This document shows positions 23,762-36,974 of a stretch of DNA of 64,000 nucleotides, in pieces. Both the position numbers and the translations under genes were made by a program. Position 1 is the first letter of the stretch, and each line of letters opens with the position of its first letter. Source of the stretch: Ephydatia muelleri (lineage: Eukaryota; Porifera; Demospongiae; Spongillida; Spongillidae). The stretch is from the NCBI GenBank assembly GCA_013339895.1, contig JABACO010000012.1:8187414-8251413 (forward strand), written 5' to 3'. The notes beneath the pieces were generated by a model. It did no database searches. It was given only the letters and a program-made list of their open reading frames with translations, and was not told the origin of the DNA.

Positions 23762-24010
23762 GAGCAGTGAGCTCGAGGGCAGGTACTATGTCATGCAACG
23801 AAGCTTCCAAAACGTTTGGTGTTCCCTCGCTCAACACTGAGTGATAAGCTTGATGATAGGTCCCCAGAGGACAGAAGAATGTGTCCTAATCCTGTTCTTA
23901 GTAAGGTTGAGGAGGATGCATTGGCCAAGCATTGCAACAAGATATTGAAGTGTGGTTTTCCAGTGAATCATGATGATTTGTGTGATGTTGTAGTCTCATT
24001 TATCACTTGA
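23762..24010 (+). pseudogene. Pogo/Tigger-type transposase N-terminus (psq helix-turn-helix), fragment
   Basis: The peptide series TMSCNEASKTFGVP, RSTLSDKLDDRSPEDRR and NPVLSKVEEDALAKHC matches psq-type HTH plus the following CENP-B-like DNA-binding segment of pogo-superfamily transposases. An extra C in GTTCCCTCGC shifts the frame between the two halves. The DDE catalytic core is absent after 24010. Confidence 0.65.
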
Positions 24011-24554
24011 GACAGCTGATTTCTCATGTCCAGAAACTCCAATACATCGAGAGGACATCTATGCATTTTAAGTTGAAAATATTTTCGGATTGCATCAGTG
24101 AATAGCGGAAGATCATAATGAAATATATTTTATGGCATTTGCACTGAATAGAAAAGTGCTAAAAACTGTCAAAGAAAAAGTAGTTAGTACTTGCGGTCTC
24201 AGTCATTACAGTAATGCAATAAGTCATGCTTTATGTCATGAACTAGTTAACTAATGTAAGCAGTCTTGTGCATGATATCTCAGATCGGTCCTCAACACGT
24301 AACCAATGCTTGTAAGTCGGTGCACACTCTTAAAACATGACCAGCACAAAAAGCATACCCAAGGTTATGCACATGTATACTACCTAGCCGCAGTATGTGT
24401 GTTGTGTGTGTGTGTGTGTGTTATGGAGAGGTTGCTGCCTCAATTTCAAGCTTAGCTAATTGGTGCATGATGTTCTGTATATACATGTACATTTGCAAAT
24501 GTACAAATGTACGTATAAAGATAGTTTGGGTATGCTATATACACCCATCCCCAG

Positions 24555-24861
24555 CTCCAAACACTTAGAGTCATGCTTTCTGGTCTCCACCTCCTCTGCT
24601 GCAGCCCCTTCAGACAGGCTTACTGCTGTTAGGATTGAAGGGATTAAGGGAGAGGTCACCGTGATGTCAAAGGTAGCATGTTTCCCTCTCTCCCAATTGA
24701 GGACAAGTACAGGTATGGCTTAGGTCAGGTGTAAGACCATTGCCCGACTCTACCCTCACTCCAAGGTGGGCACGATGGCAGAACTCAACAAACACGTTAT
24801 GCAGATGATTGTGGCGAGTGACGACACCTGTTTACAGGACAAGGGGAAGGAGATTAACTAA
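24555..24861 (+). CDS. Possible exons of an unrecognised gene
   Basis: Three putative pieces fit GT-AG splicing and phase: 24555-24672, an 11-base micro-exon at about 24703-24713, and about 24730-24861 ending in TAA. The last part reads CKTIARLYPHSKVGTMAELN and continues to KGKEIN. The peptide is not low complexity, but I do not recognise it, and an 11-base exon is suspicious. It might be the end of a host gene or chance. Confidence 0.25.
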
Positions 24862-26928
24862 CCACCTTTACTTTGTATTCAAGCTCACAATGATTTTTTT
24901 CACACTGCCAATCAAACACTAGACAACCTGCATACAGTGCTGTATGTACCACATTTCATAATTGCATTAATCTGAAAACCCCAGTGGTTGGAAAGCAACT
25001 GATGATATGTGTACATGTAACCAGCTCAGCAAAAGGTCACAGCATGCGGTCACGCTTAGAAAAGCTTACAAGTATAAGATCTGCAAATCTCTACCACAGC
25101 ACATGGCTCTATGTATGTATAGCTGCATACCTACAACTTTGTCTTCCTCTCCCTCCCCCCCCCCCCCCCCCCCCCCCTTCCTCGCACACTCTAATTGTAT
25201 GCCCTAACTTATGTATGCCAGTGTGCCCCGATGTATTCCCATTGCCAGGCTTGGCCTAATACATAATACCTTGCCTTCCCATAAGTCTAGTGAGAAAACT
25301 GATATAGTATACATAGCACAGCACAGGGAGCTAGCTAAATAAATTACAAAGGTGTTTAGTCCTGCACATACCCACATGCATAGACACACACAAGGTGTAC
25401 ACTTACATGGATTTGCTGCCATATCCAGTGATATCTAGAAGAGAGATTACTCTGATTGCCATAGCTATCAGACCTGCAGGATATACATGGTTAGTCTGTG
25501 TACAGAGGTCTGGTATGTAGGGGATCTGGCATAGATTGTGCTCTATATAATCTATGCATGGTTCTGGCATGTACAGGAAGTGGACTACAGGGAAATTAAA
25601 GTACCAGCAATATATGTGTGAATGTTGGGGAAGGGAAGGGTGTGTGAATATAACATAATGTACCTTGCGTCACACATATACCACTAGATGTGGCTGCATG
25701 CAGCACACTGCTCATTCAGAGGCAAGGTTTAATACAGCAGCAAGGCCACCCCAAAGCTTACCAGAGACAGGCCCATTGGAAGCAATTGAAGAGTGGTTAG
25801 GCCAGCAGAGAGCAGGGGAAGAGTTGGAGGGAGAGGAGCAACCAGTCCCCTAGCTGCCTCTCCCAGAAGACATTTCCTGCTGAGAGGCATTATTGGGTTA
25901 GGATGATAGGAAAAGCACAAAGGCATGAATTGCCAATGTCAATTATTATTTTGTGCACTGAAGTTTTGCCCTTAATATTCAAGTTGAACTTAGCTGCTTC
26001 ATTAAGCTTTTTGCTATCTGGTAACTGAGAATTGTGGTGACTGCATACATACCAAGCCAGACACTATTAAATCTGTAATAGAAAAAAGGTAATGAAAGTA
26101 TAAGCCTATGTGATGACTAATGGAACCAATCAATATACACTGTAGGCTGGTGAAAAGTGGTCAGATCATCATGGCCCGATAACCTGACCCATTCCAACGG
26201 CCATGTACCATGATGGATATGTCACTGATATATGGGGTCTTTTCCGCGAAAAGAGACCTTTATCCATACATTATAAAATTTTCAGTACACGCAATAAAAA
26301 TGTAACGCTTGCGTTGAATTGTATATGGCTAATTAAAAATTCAGAGCCTTACAACTCCATGATAGATAATCCGATTCTCAGTGCGTAAGAAGCAATGTGT
26401 AGGGAACATTTCAGACTCCTAGAATATCAAATAATTTGAAATCTTGTAAAAGCAGAAACAATCCCATATACTCATTATAATATTTGCCCTGTAGTTATAC
26501 ACTTAAAACTTAATGTGTGTTGGGTGGATGTGGTTAGCCGCAGCCTGCTCTCTATCTCACTTGGGTTTATCTGATAGGGAAGGGGGCGTGGCAAGTATAT
26601 CCCCTGTCGAGCTTGAGAGATAAATTCTCTGGGGAACCTGTGGTCCCCATTCCACCCAGGCATCAGAATGTCACAGTCTGAGTATGGATGTAAAATAAAT
26701 AAATAGAGAAAGGACCAGGGAAGTAGAGGCTTTTTCTTTGCCCAAATATACCAAAGCGATGGTGCGTTATTAATACCCAATGACATCAGAGATATTATTA
26801 GATGCAACCTTCACGAGATCCATTTGGCGTCCTATCGCAGTTTAATCGATACTGGTTTGGGTTATAGTGAAGTTGTTTTTCTAAAATGCCTTCACGTCAT
26901 CGAAAGAAGAGATACGCGAGATGATATT
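24862..26928. other. Intergenic, little to report
   Basis: A C-rich run (about 25157-25180) and TG/CA traces are visible. An open frame ending near 25853 (GPLEAIEEWLGQQRAG) might be an exon of a host gene, but it has no recognised family. Nothing else could be supported. Confidence 0.4.
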
Positions 26929-27780
26929 TTAATGTACGAACGTCCAGCGGGAACTTTGCGGGAACATTGGTTCCCGCCCGGGAACCACTTTCCGTGCAGT
27001 ACTATTTCATTATTTGCCAAGTTATGATTATTTGAGCGATGTAAGTGTATACAGGTGTGCCAGTGCTGTTTCTTCCCTATAACACTGAACTCCGAGATAT
27101 GCAATGGTACATCGATCAGCTCGCGCGCGTAATTTCCCGTTTGTACGAAAGGTTCCCGCGGCATGGTCCCTTCTATTGGTTATTGTCTACTAGTGGAAAA
27201 AGCAGTGTTTGTTTTAATTACTCAAATAGCTATACAAGTGATGGTTCTTGGTTCCCCATAAATATGACGACTATAAAGTCATCCAAACGGGCTGGAAATA
27301 GAAACTAATAGGTCATTCGGTTCCCGCGTAATTATTAACGAAATTGGTTTTGTTTGGTATTTACAAAAGCGCATGCGCACAAAAAGAGAGAAGGGGAAAA
27401 CTGCCCAGTACCTCAACAACCGTTCCACGGACTTCATGCCTCGAGGCCCAAGGTCCAAATATATATTCTGCTCGTCGGCACCCGAAAATAGAAGTGGTGT
27501 TTGCTTTTACACGATTTCCAACTTTTAGTCTGGCGCCATTTTCAATTCAACTGGTACTCCCATGCCCTTTTTCAGATTGTATTGGTGGTTCCCGAGCGGG
27601 AACTGTGGTTCCCGCTCGGTTCCCGCGAATAAAAATTTATAATAAAGTTAAATAGTTGGTCAGGATTGTTGAGGTATTCATTATGCATTCGCATTAAAAG
27701 CGGCAGAAATCGTGCAAGCATTTTAAAACTACTATTTGCGGGAACCACGCGGGAACAAACGCTGTCCGTTCGTACATTAA
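26929..27780. mobile_element. TTAA-flanked non-autonomous DNA transposon
   Basis: The ends TGTACGAACG (26933-26942) and CGTTCGTACA (27767-27776) are perfect inverted 10-mers flanked by TTAA on both sides. TTAA duplication is typical of piggyBac-type and some Kolobok elements. The interior of about 840 bp has no transposase but repeats GGTTCCCGC and GCGGGAAC about a dozen times, mostly near the ends, as in transposase-binding arrays. Confidence 0.75.
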
Positions 27781-27910
27781 ACAAGTAAATAGAGTGTGCT
27801 AAACATAGGCTTATTCATTTTCCCAGTCCTTCAACCTTGTTCCCGTACCACCATTGTCTTTCAGTCCTATATGCCACCAACTTTCTCGTATACGGATACT
27901 TGCTGTTATT

Positions 27911-30900
27911 GACAGGAGAAACATTGTATCATGGTGCCTTCAGCGATGAGACGGCAAATACATTAAATAGAAATGGTTTCTGTGGTGTTTTGCTGTGGGT
28001 TTCGGTGACCATGGGTTTGGAACAATGACGTGTCCAATTTCAAAGCATGCAGTTGATAACGTGCTGCCTCATTTTTTCCTGATCAAAATATATCATGGCA
28101 GGATCTTGACCAAAAGTTAGTGCAGTTGCAAATGCTATTGAGAACAAGCCGCAATCACTTGTATTAGCTTGTTTTTGGACATCAATGTAATGGATTACAA
28201 TATCAGGTTGACAAGACTGCAAAACATCTGCCACTAACTTTTGCTCATGATGAGGCAGTTGCCCATGGTTACTATCATACACTTTGACATGCAGTAGATG
28301 GTGGTACACCAATGGTAGATATTGTTATCCAATGATTGTTGCTAATGTTCAATATCTGAATGAAGGGTGTTCTTCTAGGCTCCATTTGAAATTTAAAAGA
28401 CAGAATAGTAGACTGAAATCCATCAATAGATGGGTTTTGTTCTTTAACAAGTACTGTGCTGCATTAATTAAGTCATCATCTAGCCACTGATTTGGAGACT
28501 TCAGTGCTTCTTTGTGTAATTGTTAAAAGAATTCCACAAATAGAAGTCCATGGTTTCACTACTTCCTGTGCTGGACTTGCATATGATACAACAGCAATTT
28601 GTTTGGTTGACAGCAACATAGTATCTTTGCAATTTGAGCATGTATGACCTGGATGGCACAATGATAGACACATCCTATTTCCTGATCTGCACGAGCATTT
28701 TTTCTTGCTGCGACACCCACTTCTACAGCTACAACCTACATGTAAATGTACAGATTTAGATGAATTTTCAAATATGTACTGAAACTGACACAAAAATTTG
28801 TAATTGTTTATAACATACATCAAGTGAGATAAATGAAACTGAGACAATAAATGAAATTAAAATTAAACTAAACATATAGTACTGAGTTGTATTGAATATT
28901 CCCAACACAGGCCCCTTGCACTATGTAATGCCACCTCACCTTTTTCTATTTCAGATATTTCTTCAGGTGGACCTCTATTCTTGCAGGGGTTGCCCTTGTG
29001 ACAAGTGATTGCTGCAATATATTTTGGTTTTCCTACAATAGCATATAAAGTTATCACATTTTTCCGCCTTGCAATTACATTTATTGTCTGAACGAATTCC
29101 AAGGTGCCTGATTTTTTTGCAGCTTCTTTCAAACTTATTCGAGGTTCATTTTCTCATCCATCCAATGGTATGTCATACTGACCTCTATAAGGCTCTAAAT
29201 CCCCAGCCTGATAACATCTCTGAATTACTCTGGATTTACAACGGAGACGATGTAATGATTGTGCTTTACCAACTACCTCGACAACGATACATGGTAGTCG
29301 CAATAGGTCTGTGCAACTCCAATCAATGCGTGGTATCCGAACACTGACATGCTCTCCAACTCTAAACTCACGAACTGTGTGCATCTTCGAAAACTTTTCT
29401 TGCATCTTTAATGCAGTTTTCATATAGTTCATGTCTGCTCTTTCTCTCGTACGAGTCTGTGCTTCTCAATTGTTGCAAGTTGTTTTCGTCTGCCTACAAA
29501 TTGATCTTCAGTTTTTGCTTCAGAGTCCAAAATGTGAAGTGTTTTATCCTTCTCTTCTGTTTCAGACTCAAAGTTGCAACATCTACTCACACTGTCACAT
29601 AGTTTGAATTAGTGTTACTATCATTGCTAGTAACATCCTGAGAATTGTTAAAGATAGTATGGGAACAGGAACTGTGTTGGATGACATCACTCGAAACTGG
29701 TGAACTGTCAAACATGCATGCTTTCTTTGGCAGATGGGGGACTGTGATTGATAGTATCAAGGACAGTTGGGGAACTGTCATGGATGCTATCATGGATGGA
29801 TGGGGAGCTGTATTGGATAGTATCAAGGACTGTTGGAGAACTGTCATGGATGCTATCATGGGTGGATGGGGAGCTGTGTTGGATAGTAGTTGCAGAATTG
29901 TGTTGGAGAGTCAGTTCAACAGTAGTACGATCCACATCAGATGTGTCCTGGGCATGCTCCATCTTGCCAGTAGGCACATTTAATCAAGATCCTCTTCGTT
30001 GATGAGTCCCTTAAGTCTTGCATCTGGTACCACAACTGATCTTGGTGGTTGCCCAAACACAAGTTCAAATGGAGTGTGCTTTGTGGAGCTATGCACTTGA
30101 GCATTGATTGTATCTGCATAATCATAATTATAACTATACACACTGTATAATGAATCAACATGCTTATATACATTTGCAAGGCAGAACTTACAGACAATGT
30201 GTGGTAGTCAGTGAGTCCAAGGAGGAGAATTAGAATTAGATGCTGACTCTGCAATTCTGGAACTCATCATCCGTTCCATGTATAGTGAGCTTGTTCCACC
30301 AGGTCTTGCGATTGAGGATGTCACGGCTGACCACTCACTAGCTGTACAGCTCCTGGCCAAGTGGCTAGAACGTCCTCAATCAAATGATTCACAAATTCTC
30401 TCCCCATTGTCACTATGCAGGATAGTAGGGAGACCAAATATAGGGAAAACCCACTTCTCAAGAGCATTTGTCACTTCTTTGGCAGTCTTCTGTGGTAGTG
30501 GACATGCTAAATTGAACTTTGACCAATGGTCAACAATATGCAAGATCCACTTATTGCCATCATGAGGCAAATGCCTCATGTCAATCAGATCAATCTGTAA
30601 AGTGGACAATAAAAATTATTGGGCAGAAAAATATACTGACCTGTACACGTGAAAAGAATCCATTTGCCACTATAGGCTTCAGTGGAGGTTGGTTTTTTGA
30701 GGCACACGAAGATTGCAAGTTTCACAGAGCTGAATGAAATGCTCTACCACACTTCTAGGAACATGCGAGTACAAAGATTGAACCTAGACAAATTAGAATC
30801 ACCTGCATGCATGTAAGCATAAGGAACATTTAAAACGTGCAAACCTTGGCAACTGTCTTTTTTGAGCCCGCATGTAGACAGTCTTTAGAGTGAACCTGCT

Positions 30901-31436
30901 CCAATATGCTATAAAACTCTTCCACTGTTGCAACTCTGCGAGAAGCTTTCATCATAGTGCGATCATTTAAATTCTGTACAGCGAGGTGTAAATATGTGAC
31001 TTCATGCGACGCCGTATGCGTTGAATGAAATCTTACCTGCTTTTCTTCCTTCAAAGCCGGAAACAACTAGTACATCACGAATGCCTGCCGATGGCATATC
31101 CAGTAGAGCAAAGCCACCCTTTTTGACGAAATATTGAAATGAGGCATCTGGATCTTGTTTTCCTTTCAAGTGATCGACAATTCATTTGGCAAAGTCCTGC
31201 CGTATCACAGCACTCCTGAACGCTTCCCTCCAATAGGAAACAAGGAATCTACATACTCTTCAAAGATCTTGCAGCTGGCACTCTTATCATGATCGGTGTG
31301 TTCACACTTTACTGAGCATGCGCAATACTTTTTTTAATTAATCCGGTTGTCGTCCGGTTAATCAACTGGGTATCCGGTTGATTAACCGGACGACCGGTTG
31401 ATCATCCGGATAATTGTATTGCATCCGGGCAGAACA
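27911..31436 (-). mobile_element. Ginger-like integrase/Ulp1 transposon, copy A (left-truncated)
   Basis: This is a minus-strand element related along nearly its whole length to copy B (37.3-41.1 kb). The order from the right (N-terminal) is: a degenerate N-terminal segment (GFALLDMPSAGIRDVLVV), a Cys pair (CETCNLRVPQK, opposite 30690), an integrase core (30376-30609: LIDMRH, HSDNG), a GPY/F-like segment (29154-29432), Cys-rich CXC-like modules and a C48/Ulp1 protease (28040-28312: SDCGLFS). Homology to copy B stops at 27911, so the PHD part and left terminus are lost. Several frameshifts and stops show it is inactive. A 69-bp minisatellite-like repeat (29740-29890) lies inside. Confidence 0.75.
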
Positions 31437-31639
31437 TACATACAGGTATATTGTATCCCCATAGAGTCAAGTGGTCCATTATTATATTATTACGCACTCA
31501 CACACACACACATTGAAATAGTCCTATGAGTAGTTTTAGGGCCTAGCAAACGGTGGAGCTCTATTAAATAGTTAATTTACAATTTGTCATACATTTTCTA
31601 TGAAGAATCCGAAAATTACGAACCGCAACTTTCGTGAAG

Positions 31640-31700
31640 GTTCATGATGCGCGCCCCCTTCAAGTCGTTGTCACCTTCAAGTCGTTGTCACCTTCAAGTC
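31640..31700 (+). repeat. 17-bp tandem repeat
   Basis: CTTCAAGTCGTTGTCAC occurs three times here and about twice in the duplicated flank at 41310-41350, so the copy number changed after the duplication. Confidence 0.7.
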
Positions 31701-31755
31701 GTTGTCACCTTATCTGGCTAAATGTACGGCGCATGCTAGACATGAATGACATCAG

Positions 31756-34700
31756 CATGCCCGTACCCAGGGAGGGTGCGCAGGGTGCTGAAGCACCACC
31801 CCGCCGGACTAGGTGGTCCGCTTTGGCACGCATGAATATATTTAATAAAAGGTTACGCCATTAAATAATTTGCGGGCGAGTGCCCAACTGACAGGCCAGG
31901 GAACGCGGTACTCAATGAATAATGGTGTTGATAAGCTATTGGAAGACGCCCCATCCTCTAGAACATTCTCTATTGAGCACTTATGCGGACTCTATTGTGT
32001 ATGAAAATTGTTATAATGCAGGTGTAATTATGCACGTGTCAGTCTAATAATACTAGTGTTCATCCTGCAGTTGCTAGTGTTAGCGGCCCTATACGGGATT
32101 GCAGTGCAACCGTCGCGACGTGTGTATACTTCGTGATAGATACAATTGAATACGTTGTCCGCGAAGATATTTTCCAGCCCCCGAGTCGTGCATATTCAGT
32201 AGCTTGATGCTATGGGGCGTCGTGAGCAGAGGGAAAGAGAGAGAAAAAGAGCTGCTTCAAGCTGCAAATCTATAGAGCATTTTTTGCCTATAGTGAAAAA
32301 GAGCTGCAGTTCTGAAGGTCAGCCCAGTACTAGTCCCAGTGACCTTTCTTGTTCAACTTCTGTAAATGTTGTTTCTGATAGTGTACAGCCTTCTTTAAAT
32401 TTGGTTCAAAATTCAACCACTTGTTGCACTACTAGTGATATTGTAATCCAGGTATCACCTACAATCACACCTAGCGGTCCTGAATCTAGGCTTATCTACT
32501 GAGCCATGTTCATCGTCATCTGTTAGCACTAGCATACTGTTAGATCCACAACTTCACCAGCCTCCTATTATAAGTCAATCGGACAGTTTTCACCCCGACA
32601 TTGGAAAGATATATGCTGACTCTAAGCTGAGTTCTCTCAATTTTTGCAGTACCATTCAATCCTTATCAGCTTCTGAAAAGTATGCTTTGCTTAAAAAGCA
32701 TGATAAACCTTCTGAGCATCATTTATTTCCTTGTACTATGTTTGGGAATTACAATAGACAATTTCAGTTCAAATGGTTTGATATATACCCTTGGATTGTG
32801 TACAGCACTGTAGTTGAGGGTATCTTTTGTATTTTTTGCGCACTCTTTTGCGTTAACCGTGATGGTATGGCCAGCCTTGTGAATAAACCCTTTTGTTCAT
32901 GGAATAAATTTCATGAGAAGTGTAAAAATCATGGCAGCTCTAAAATACATCATCAATCAATGCTTGCAGCTGAAACATTTGTCAACAGTATAGAGCATCC
33001 GGAAACTGGGCTTATTGGTACAATGGATGCCAAGCGCATAGCTAATATAGCCCAAAACAGGGTGATTCTGAAGTTTATAATTGAAGCTACTCTGTTTTGC
33101 GCTAAACAATGTATAGCATTAAGAGGGGATTGTGAAGATCTGGAATCTAGCAAAAATCCTGGTAATTTTCTTAGTATTTTAAAGCTCATGGCAAATCACA
33201 ATGATGTTCTACATACTCATTTATACTCACCTGCAATGAAAAATGCTACCTACATATCTCCTAGAACACAGAATGAATTGCTTAATATAATGGGAAGGCA
33301 TATTGTGTTGTTTGGAATTGTACAAGAGATCAAAACAGCTAAATTTTACAGTATTATAGCAGATGAAGTTACTTCACATAATACAGAGCATTTGGCACTT
33401 TGTACTCGTTTTGTTGATGCCAAGGGTGATATCAGGGAGGAGTTTATGACATTTTTGTCACTTGAACGTCTAACTGGGAGATACATTGCTGAGAAGATAA
33501 TAGAATTTCTGAAGGATAATGATTTGAATGTTGAGAATATCCGTGGTCAGGGATATGATGGTGCCAGCAATATGTCTTCCGAGCGTGTAGGTGTTCAAGC
33601 ACAAATAAAAGAATTGTCTCCACTTGCAACATATATTCATTGTAGTTCCCATCAGTTAAATCTAGTTATAACTCATTCATGTATCTTAGCAGAAGTTCGT
33701 AATGTAGTTGATCAGCTGCAACATTGCTGCCACTTCTTTCTGGCAAGTCCGAAGAGAAGTGGTCTGCTAGAGTTGATTGTATCGAAGGGAGTTGTTGACA
33801 AGTGTAAACGTAAGCCTCTGCTGAATCTATGTAAAACTCGATGGGCTGAACGCCATACAGCATACCAGCATTTTTACCAATCCTTTACCTATATTGTAGA
33901 AGCTCTAGAGTACATAGGATGCAAGCTGCATCTGCATGAATACGGAGAGTTGTATGCTGATTGGGATGTGAACTCTCGAAGTGATGCACAACAAATACTT
34001 CATGGCATTACCAACTTTAGCTTCATTGTTGTTTTCTTGACAATCTATCAATACCTATCTCATTTATCTGGCATTACTATAAAGCTGCAAAGCAGAACCA
34101 TAGATGTGTATGAAGCATTTGAGATGATTGAGGATATTCGGAAAGTATACAAGAATGAAAGGGATAATGTGGATGGTGGTTTTCAAATAATATATGATCA
34201 GGCTGTACGAATGGCTGATAAAGTGGGTTGTATAGTTTCAGCTCCTCGAACTGTTGGAAGGCAGCAGCATCGAAGTAATGTCTCATCTACGACCCCTATT
34301 GAACACTATAAGAGAAATGTTGCTATACCGTTTCTTGACCATGTCCTCACTCATCTCAACGAGCAGTTTTCAAGTTTGTCAGTTAATGCTAGTTATCTGT
34401 TAACCATAGTTCCATCCGTAATGTTCTCCAAGCCTTCAAAACTTAGTGAAATCACTGCGCAGTATCAACAGGATCTTCCCTCCCCAGAGCTATTGGAGAT
34501 GGAAATGTGCAGATGGAAGTGTAAATTCAGTACTGTGTCTGCAGATAAGCTTCCAAATTCACCATCAGAAGCCATCAAGGTGTGTGATGCACAGCTGTAT
34601 CCCAATATCAGAATTTTATTGCAAATCGCATGTACGCTACCGGTAACCTCTTGTGAATGCGAAAGAAGTGCAAGTGTCCTTAGGCGGTTGAAGAACTATA

Positions 34701-35070
34701 TGAGAGCCACAATGGGTAATGAACGATTGGCAAACTTGGCATTACTTCACACTCATTATGACCAGCATATAGATACTGAAAGGGTTATTGATATATATGC
34801 ACAGATGCATCCAAGAAGAATTGAATTAGAAACACTTCTATAGTGCAACCTTTCACTGATTGACTATTGATTAATTAATTTTGTACATTTTTGTGCAGTG
34901 TACATGTCTCTAAATGTGTGAATAATAGATTAAACCATATACTGATAACTGAAGTGCATGTGTATCAATAAACCGGCAGATGAAGCCGGCCAGCATATAT
35001 ATGATCTGAAAAATGGTCCCTTTTATCACATTTCCGCACCCCCCCACTTGAAAAGCTGCGTACGGGCATG
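31756..35070 (+). mobile_element. TTF-type hAT transposon, complete, inserted in a duplicated flank
   Basis: A perfect 11-bp terminal inverted repeat (CATGCCCGTAC at 31756-31766; GTACGGGCATG at 35060-35070) bounds 3,315 bp. CATCAG flanks both sides (31750-31755 and 35071-35076). The duplicated flank at 41391-41396 has CATCAG once with no insertion, giving the empty site. A 6-bp duplication is shorter than the 8 bp usual for hAT. An 8-bp footprint-like difference (TTTATCAG) also sits just to the right. Confidence 0.9.
32212..34843 (+). CDS. hAT transposase, TTF zinc finger type (ZMYM1-like), one frameshift near the N-terminus
   Basis: The main open frame (32687-34843, 718 residues) carries a TTF-type finger (about 13-100, with EGIFCIFCALF and a later Cys/His set). 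A DUF4371-type catalytic region follows, with Asp at about 226 (IIADEVTSHN) and 291 (GQGYDGASNM). The C-terminal hAT dimerisation domain has SCECERSASVLRRLKNYMR and LALLHTHYD. An upstream frame (32212-32502, starting MGRREQRERERKRAA) is one base out of phase. The sequence is open in the main frame from 32447, so one indel between about 32447 and 32502 would join them. The transposase core looks intact. It would bind the element's ends and cut DNA in the nucleus; activity is unproven. Confidence 0.85.
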
Positions 35071-35404
35071 CATCAGTGCAGTTTATCAGGTTTAAAATGC
35101 CAATTCACTCCTCCTTTTTGCCAGTTAATACAAAGTATGGATTGCTGCAACAATACGTGCCATGTTATGGCTCACTTAAGTCCCCAACACGTTTTCAAAC
35201 ATGTTTATGACTATAGGTCTATTGTAGTACAATGACCGGTATTCTATATAATTTTTATAATCAGCACAACGCTGCATGACAGAATTGTGATACAGATAAT
35301 TAGGTTGTGTGACCATCATGTAGTTAATACATGCATAAAGTTTAAACCAATGCACGTATGTGGCATTTGTTACACGTGATGCGGGTACGACCCAAGCGCA
35401 TGCG

Positions 35405-35630
35405 TGCAACGAGGAGCGCGATACGTGTCAATGACGTCAGGGAAGGGTCGGCACACCCACAGACGGGCGATGCCTACATTCCACACCCCGAATGAAAGGG
35501 GTGAGTCACGGTACCCACCACGAAGCCCAGGAATAGACCAAATAACTGAATACATTTGGGGAAAGTTGGTTACGTTACTGAGCTCATCATTTAGCAGTTC
35601 AGCTCATTATTTAGCTTGGCGTTACCGCCC
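35405..35630 (+). promoter_or_regulatory. Repeat block upstream of DSP5 with CRE and AP-1 motifs
   Basis: This is the third copy of the dispanin-associated block. It contains a perfect CRE palindrome, TGACGTCA (35432-35439), and a perfect AP-1 motif, TGAGTCA (35502-35508). It lies 60-280 bases upstream of the DSP5 start. The proximal CRE seen in other copies is degenerate here (TGTCATAACACAT). Confidence 0.5.
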
Positions 35631-35686
35631 CTTCAAGCAGGCATATAATTGATCAATTGTCATAACACATCGCTCCGTCATTGAAA

Positions 35687-36244
35687 ATGGCCAGTACGAG
35701 CGACGTCGAGCGACCTCCTAGTAGCCAGCCTCGTGAGCTTCCTCCTGCCTACGATGCGGCCATGGCCCAACCATCATTTCTGCCCATTTATTCATTCTCC
35801 CAACAAGTAAACAAATTATTGTCATCTCTTTGCTATACAGCCGATGTATGGCTGATATAAGTGTATACAGGTCCCGGTCCCTCACGTCATCGCACCGCAG
35901 AACACGAACTATGACGGGCCAGAGGACTTCTTGGTCTTGATCATCATTATCACCATCGTGTGCGGCTTTCTTAACCTCCTGTCGCTTGTCTTCGGGATGA
36001 TCGCGATCGTTATGGCGGCACAGGTAGAATAAACTACTTTGCATTGCGTATACACGTGCGGCTGCCTTCCTACGTATAGGCTCGGATCAAGAAGACAGCA
36101 TACGATTACCCAAGGGCCCAGCGATACTCCATGATAAGTGTTGTGCTGTCAATCAGCACTATCATTTGGACTGGATTCATAGCGACAGGCCTTACAGGAG
36201 GGCTGACAGCTATCATTTACCTGCTGAGGAAATACGGCGACTAA
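35687..36244 (+). CDS. DSP5: dispanin/CD225 (IFITM-like) small membrane protein
   Basis: Exons 35687-35806, 35871-36023 and 36080-36244 give 145 residues with short GT-AG introns of 64 and 56 bp. Residues 1-40 are the Pro-rich tail with LPPAYDAAMAQPS. Residues 41-55 are a linker (VPVPHVIAPQN). About 60-90 form the first hydrophobic segment. 92-108 is the basic loop (ARIKKTAYDYPRAQRYS), and about 109-138 the second segment. Its 5' half and flank match DSP6; its 3' exon and flank match DSP7. It was copied together with the adjacent Ginger-like element. Confidence 0.83.
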
Positions 36245-36600
36245 TACTGCTCCAGTAATGAAGTTGTTTCATATATATATACCCATGCGCATGTTATACC
36301 GCGTCATTCTGCCTTTTCGATCCTACGGGTTTTGTTCACAGATTTACTTCTGACTGTCCTCGTCAGTTCTCTACGCAAAATTTCAATATGCTTACGTTGT
36401 GCGCGTGCATGTACCATAGTTACGTTTGAAAACATCCTATTTTCATCATTTCATACCACACCATTTCTCTATGGAAAAACATAATCTGGTGTCTTGCAGT
36501 GATGCTGTTAAGAGGTCCAATTAATACTCCATGCATGGGGTTCAAAATCCCTTATATCTTCAGGTAGGAGCGTAGGGGCCACACACATACATACACACAC

Positions 36601-36643
<43 letters not shown>

Positions 36644-36756
36644 ACACACAAACACACCACACACACACACACACCACAACACACACACACACACACACAC
36701 ACACACCACAACAGCAACAAAACACACACACAAACACACACACATGCACACACACG

Positions 36757-36820
<64 letters not shown>

Positions 36821-36974
36821 GGGCTTGTGTATACTGTCAGTGTTTCCCTCTGCATGTACTCCACTCCTTGCATGTGGAGTTCCGTATGACTGGGTCTCTG
36901 TACATAATTTATACTGTGCATAAAGGTACATGTAGTGCTCAACAGGTAATATTCCATATAGGATGTACAACACA
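36245..36974. other. Gap with repeat relic and CA microsatellite
   Basis: About 36428-36575 belongs to a repeat family also present at 46955-47092 and within the 47892-48621 fold-back (CACCATTTCTCTATGG and AGGTCCAAT motifs). A compound CA microsatellite covers about 36578-36816. No gene was seen. Confidence 0.6.
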
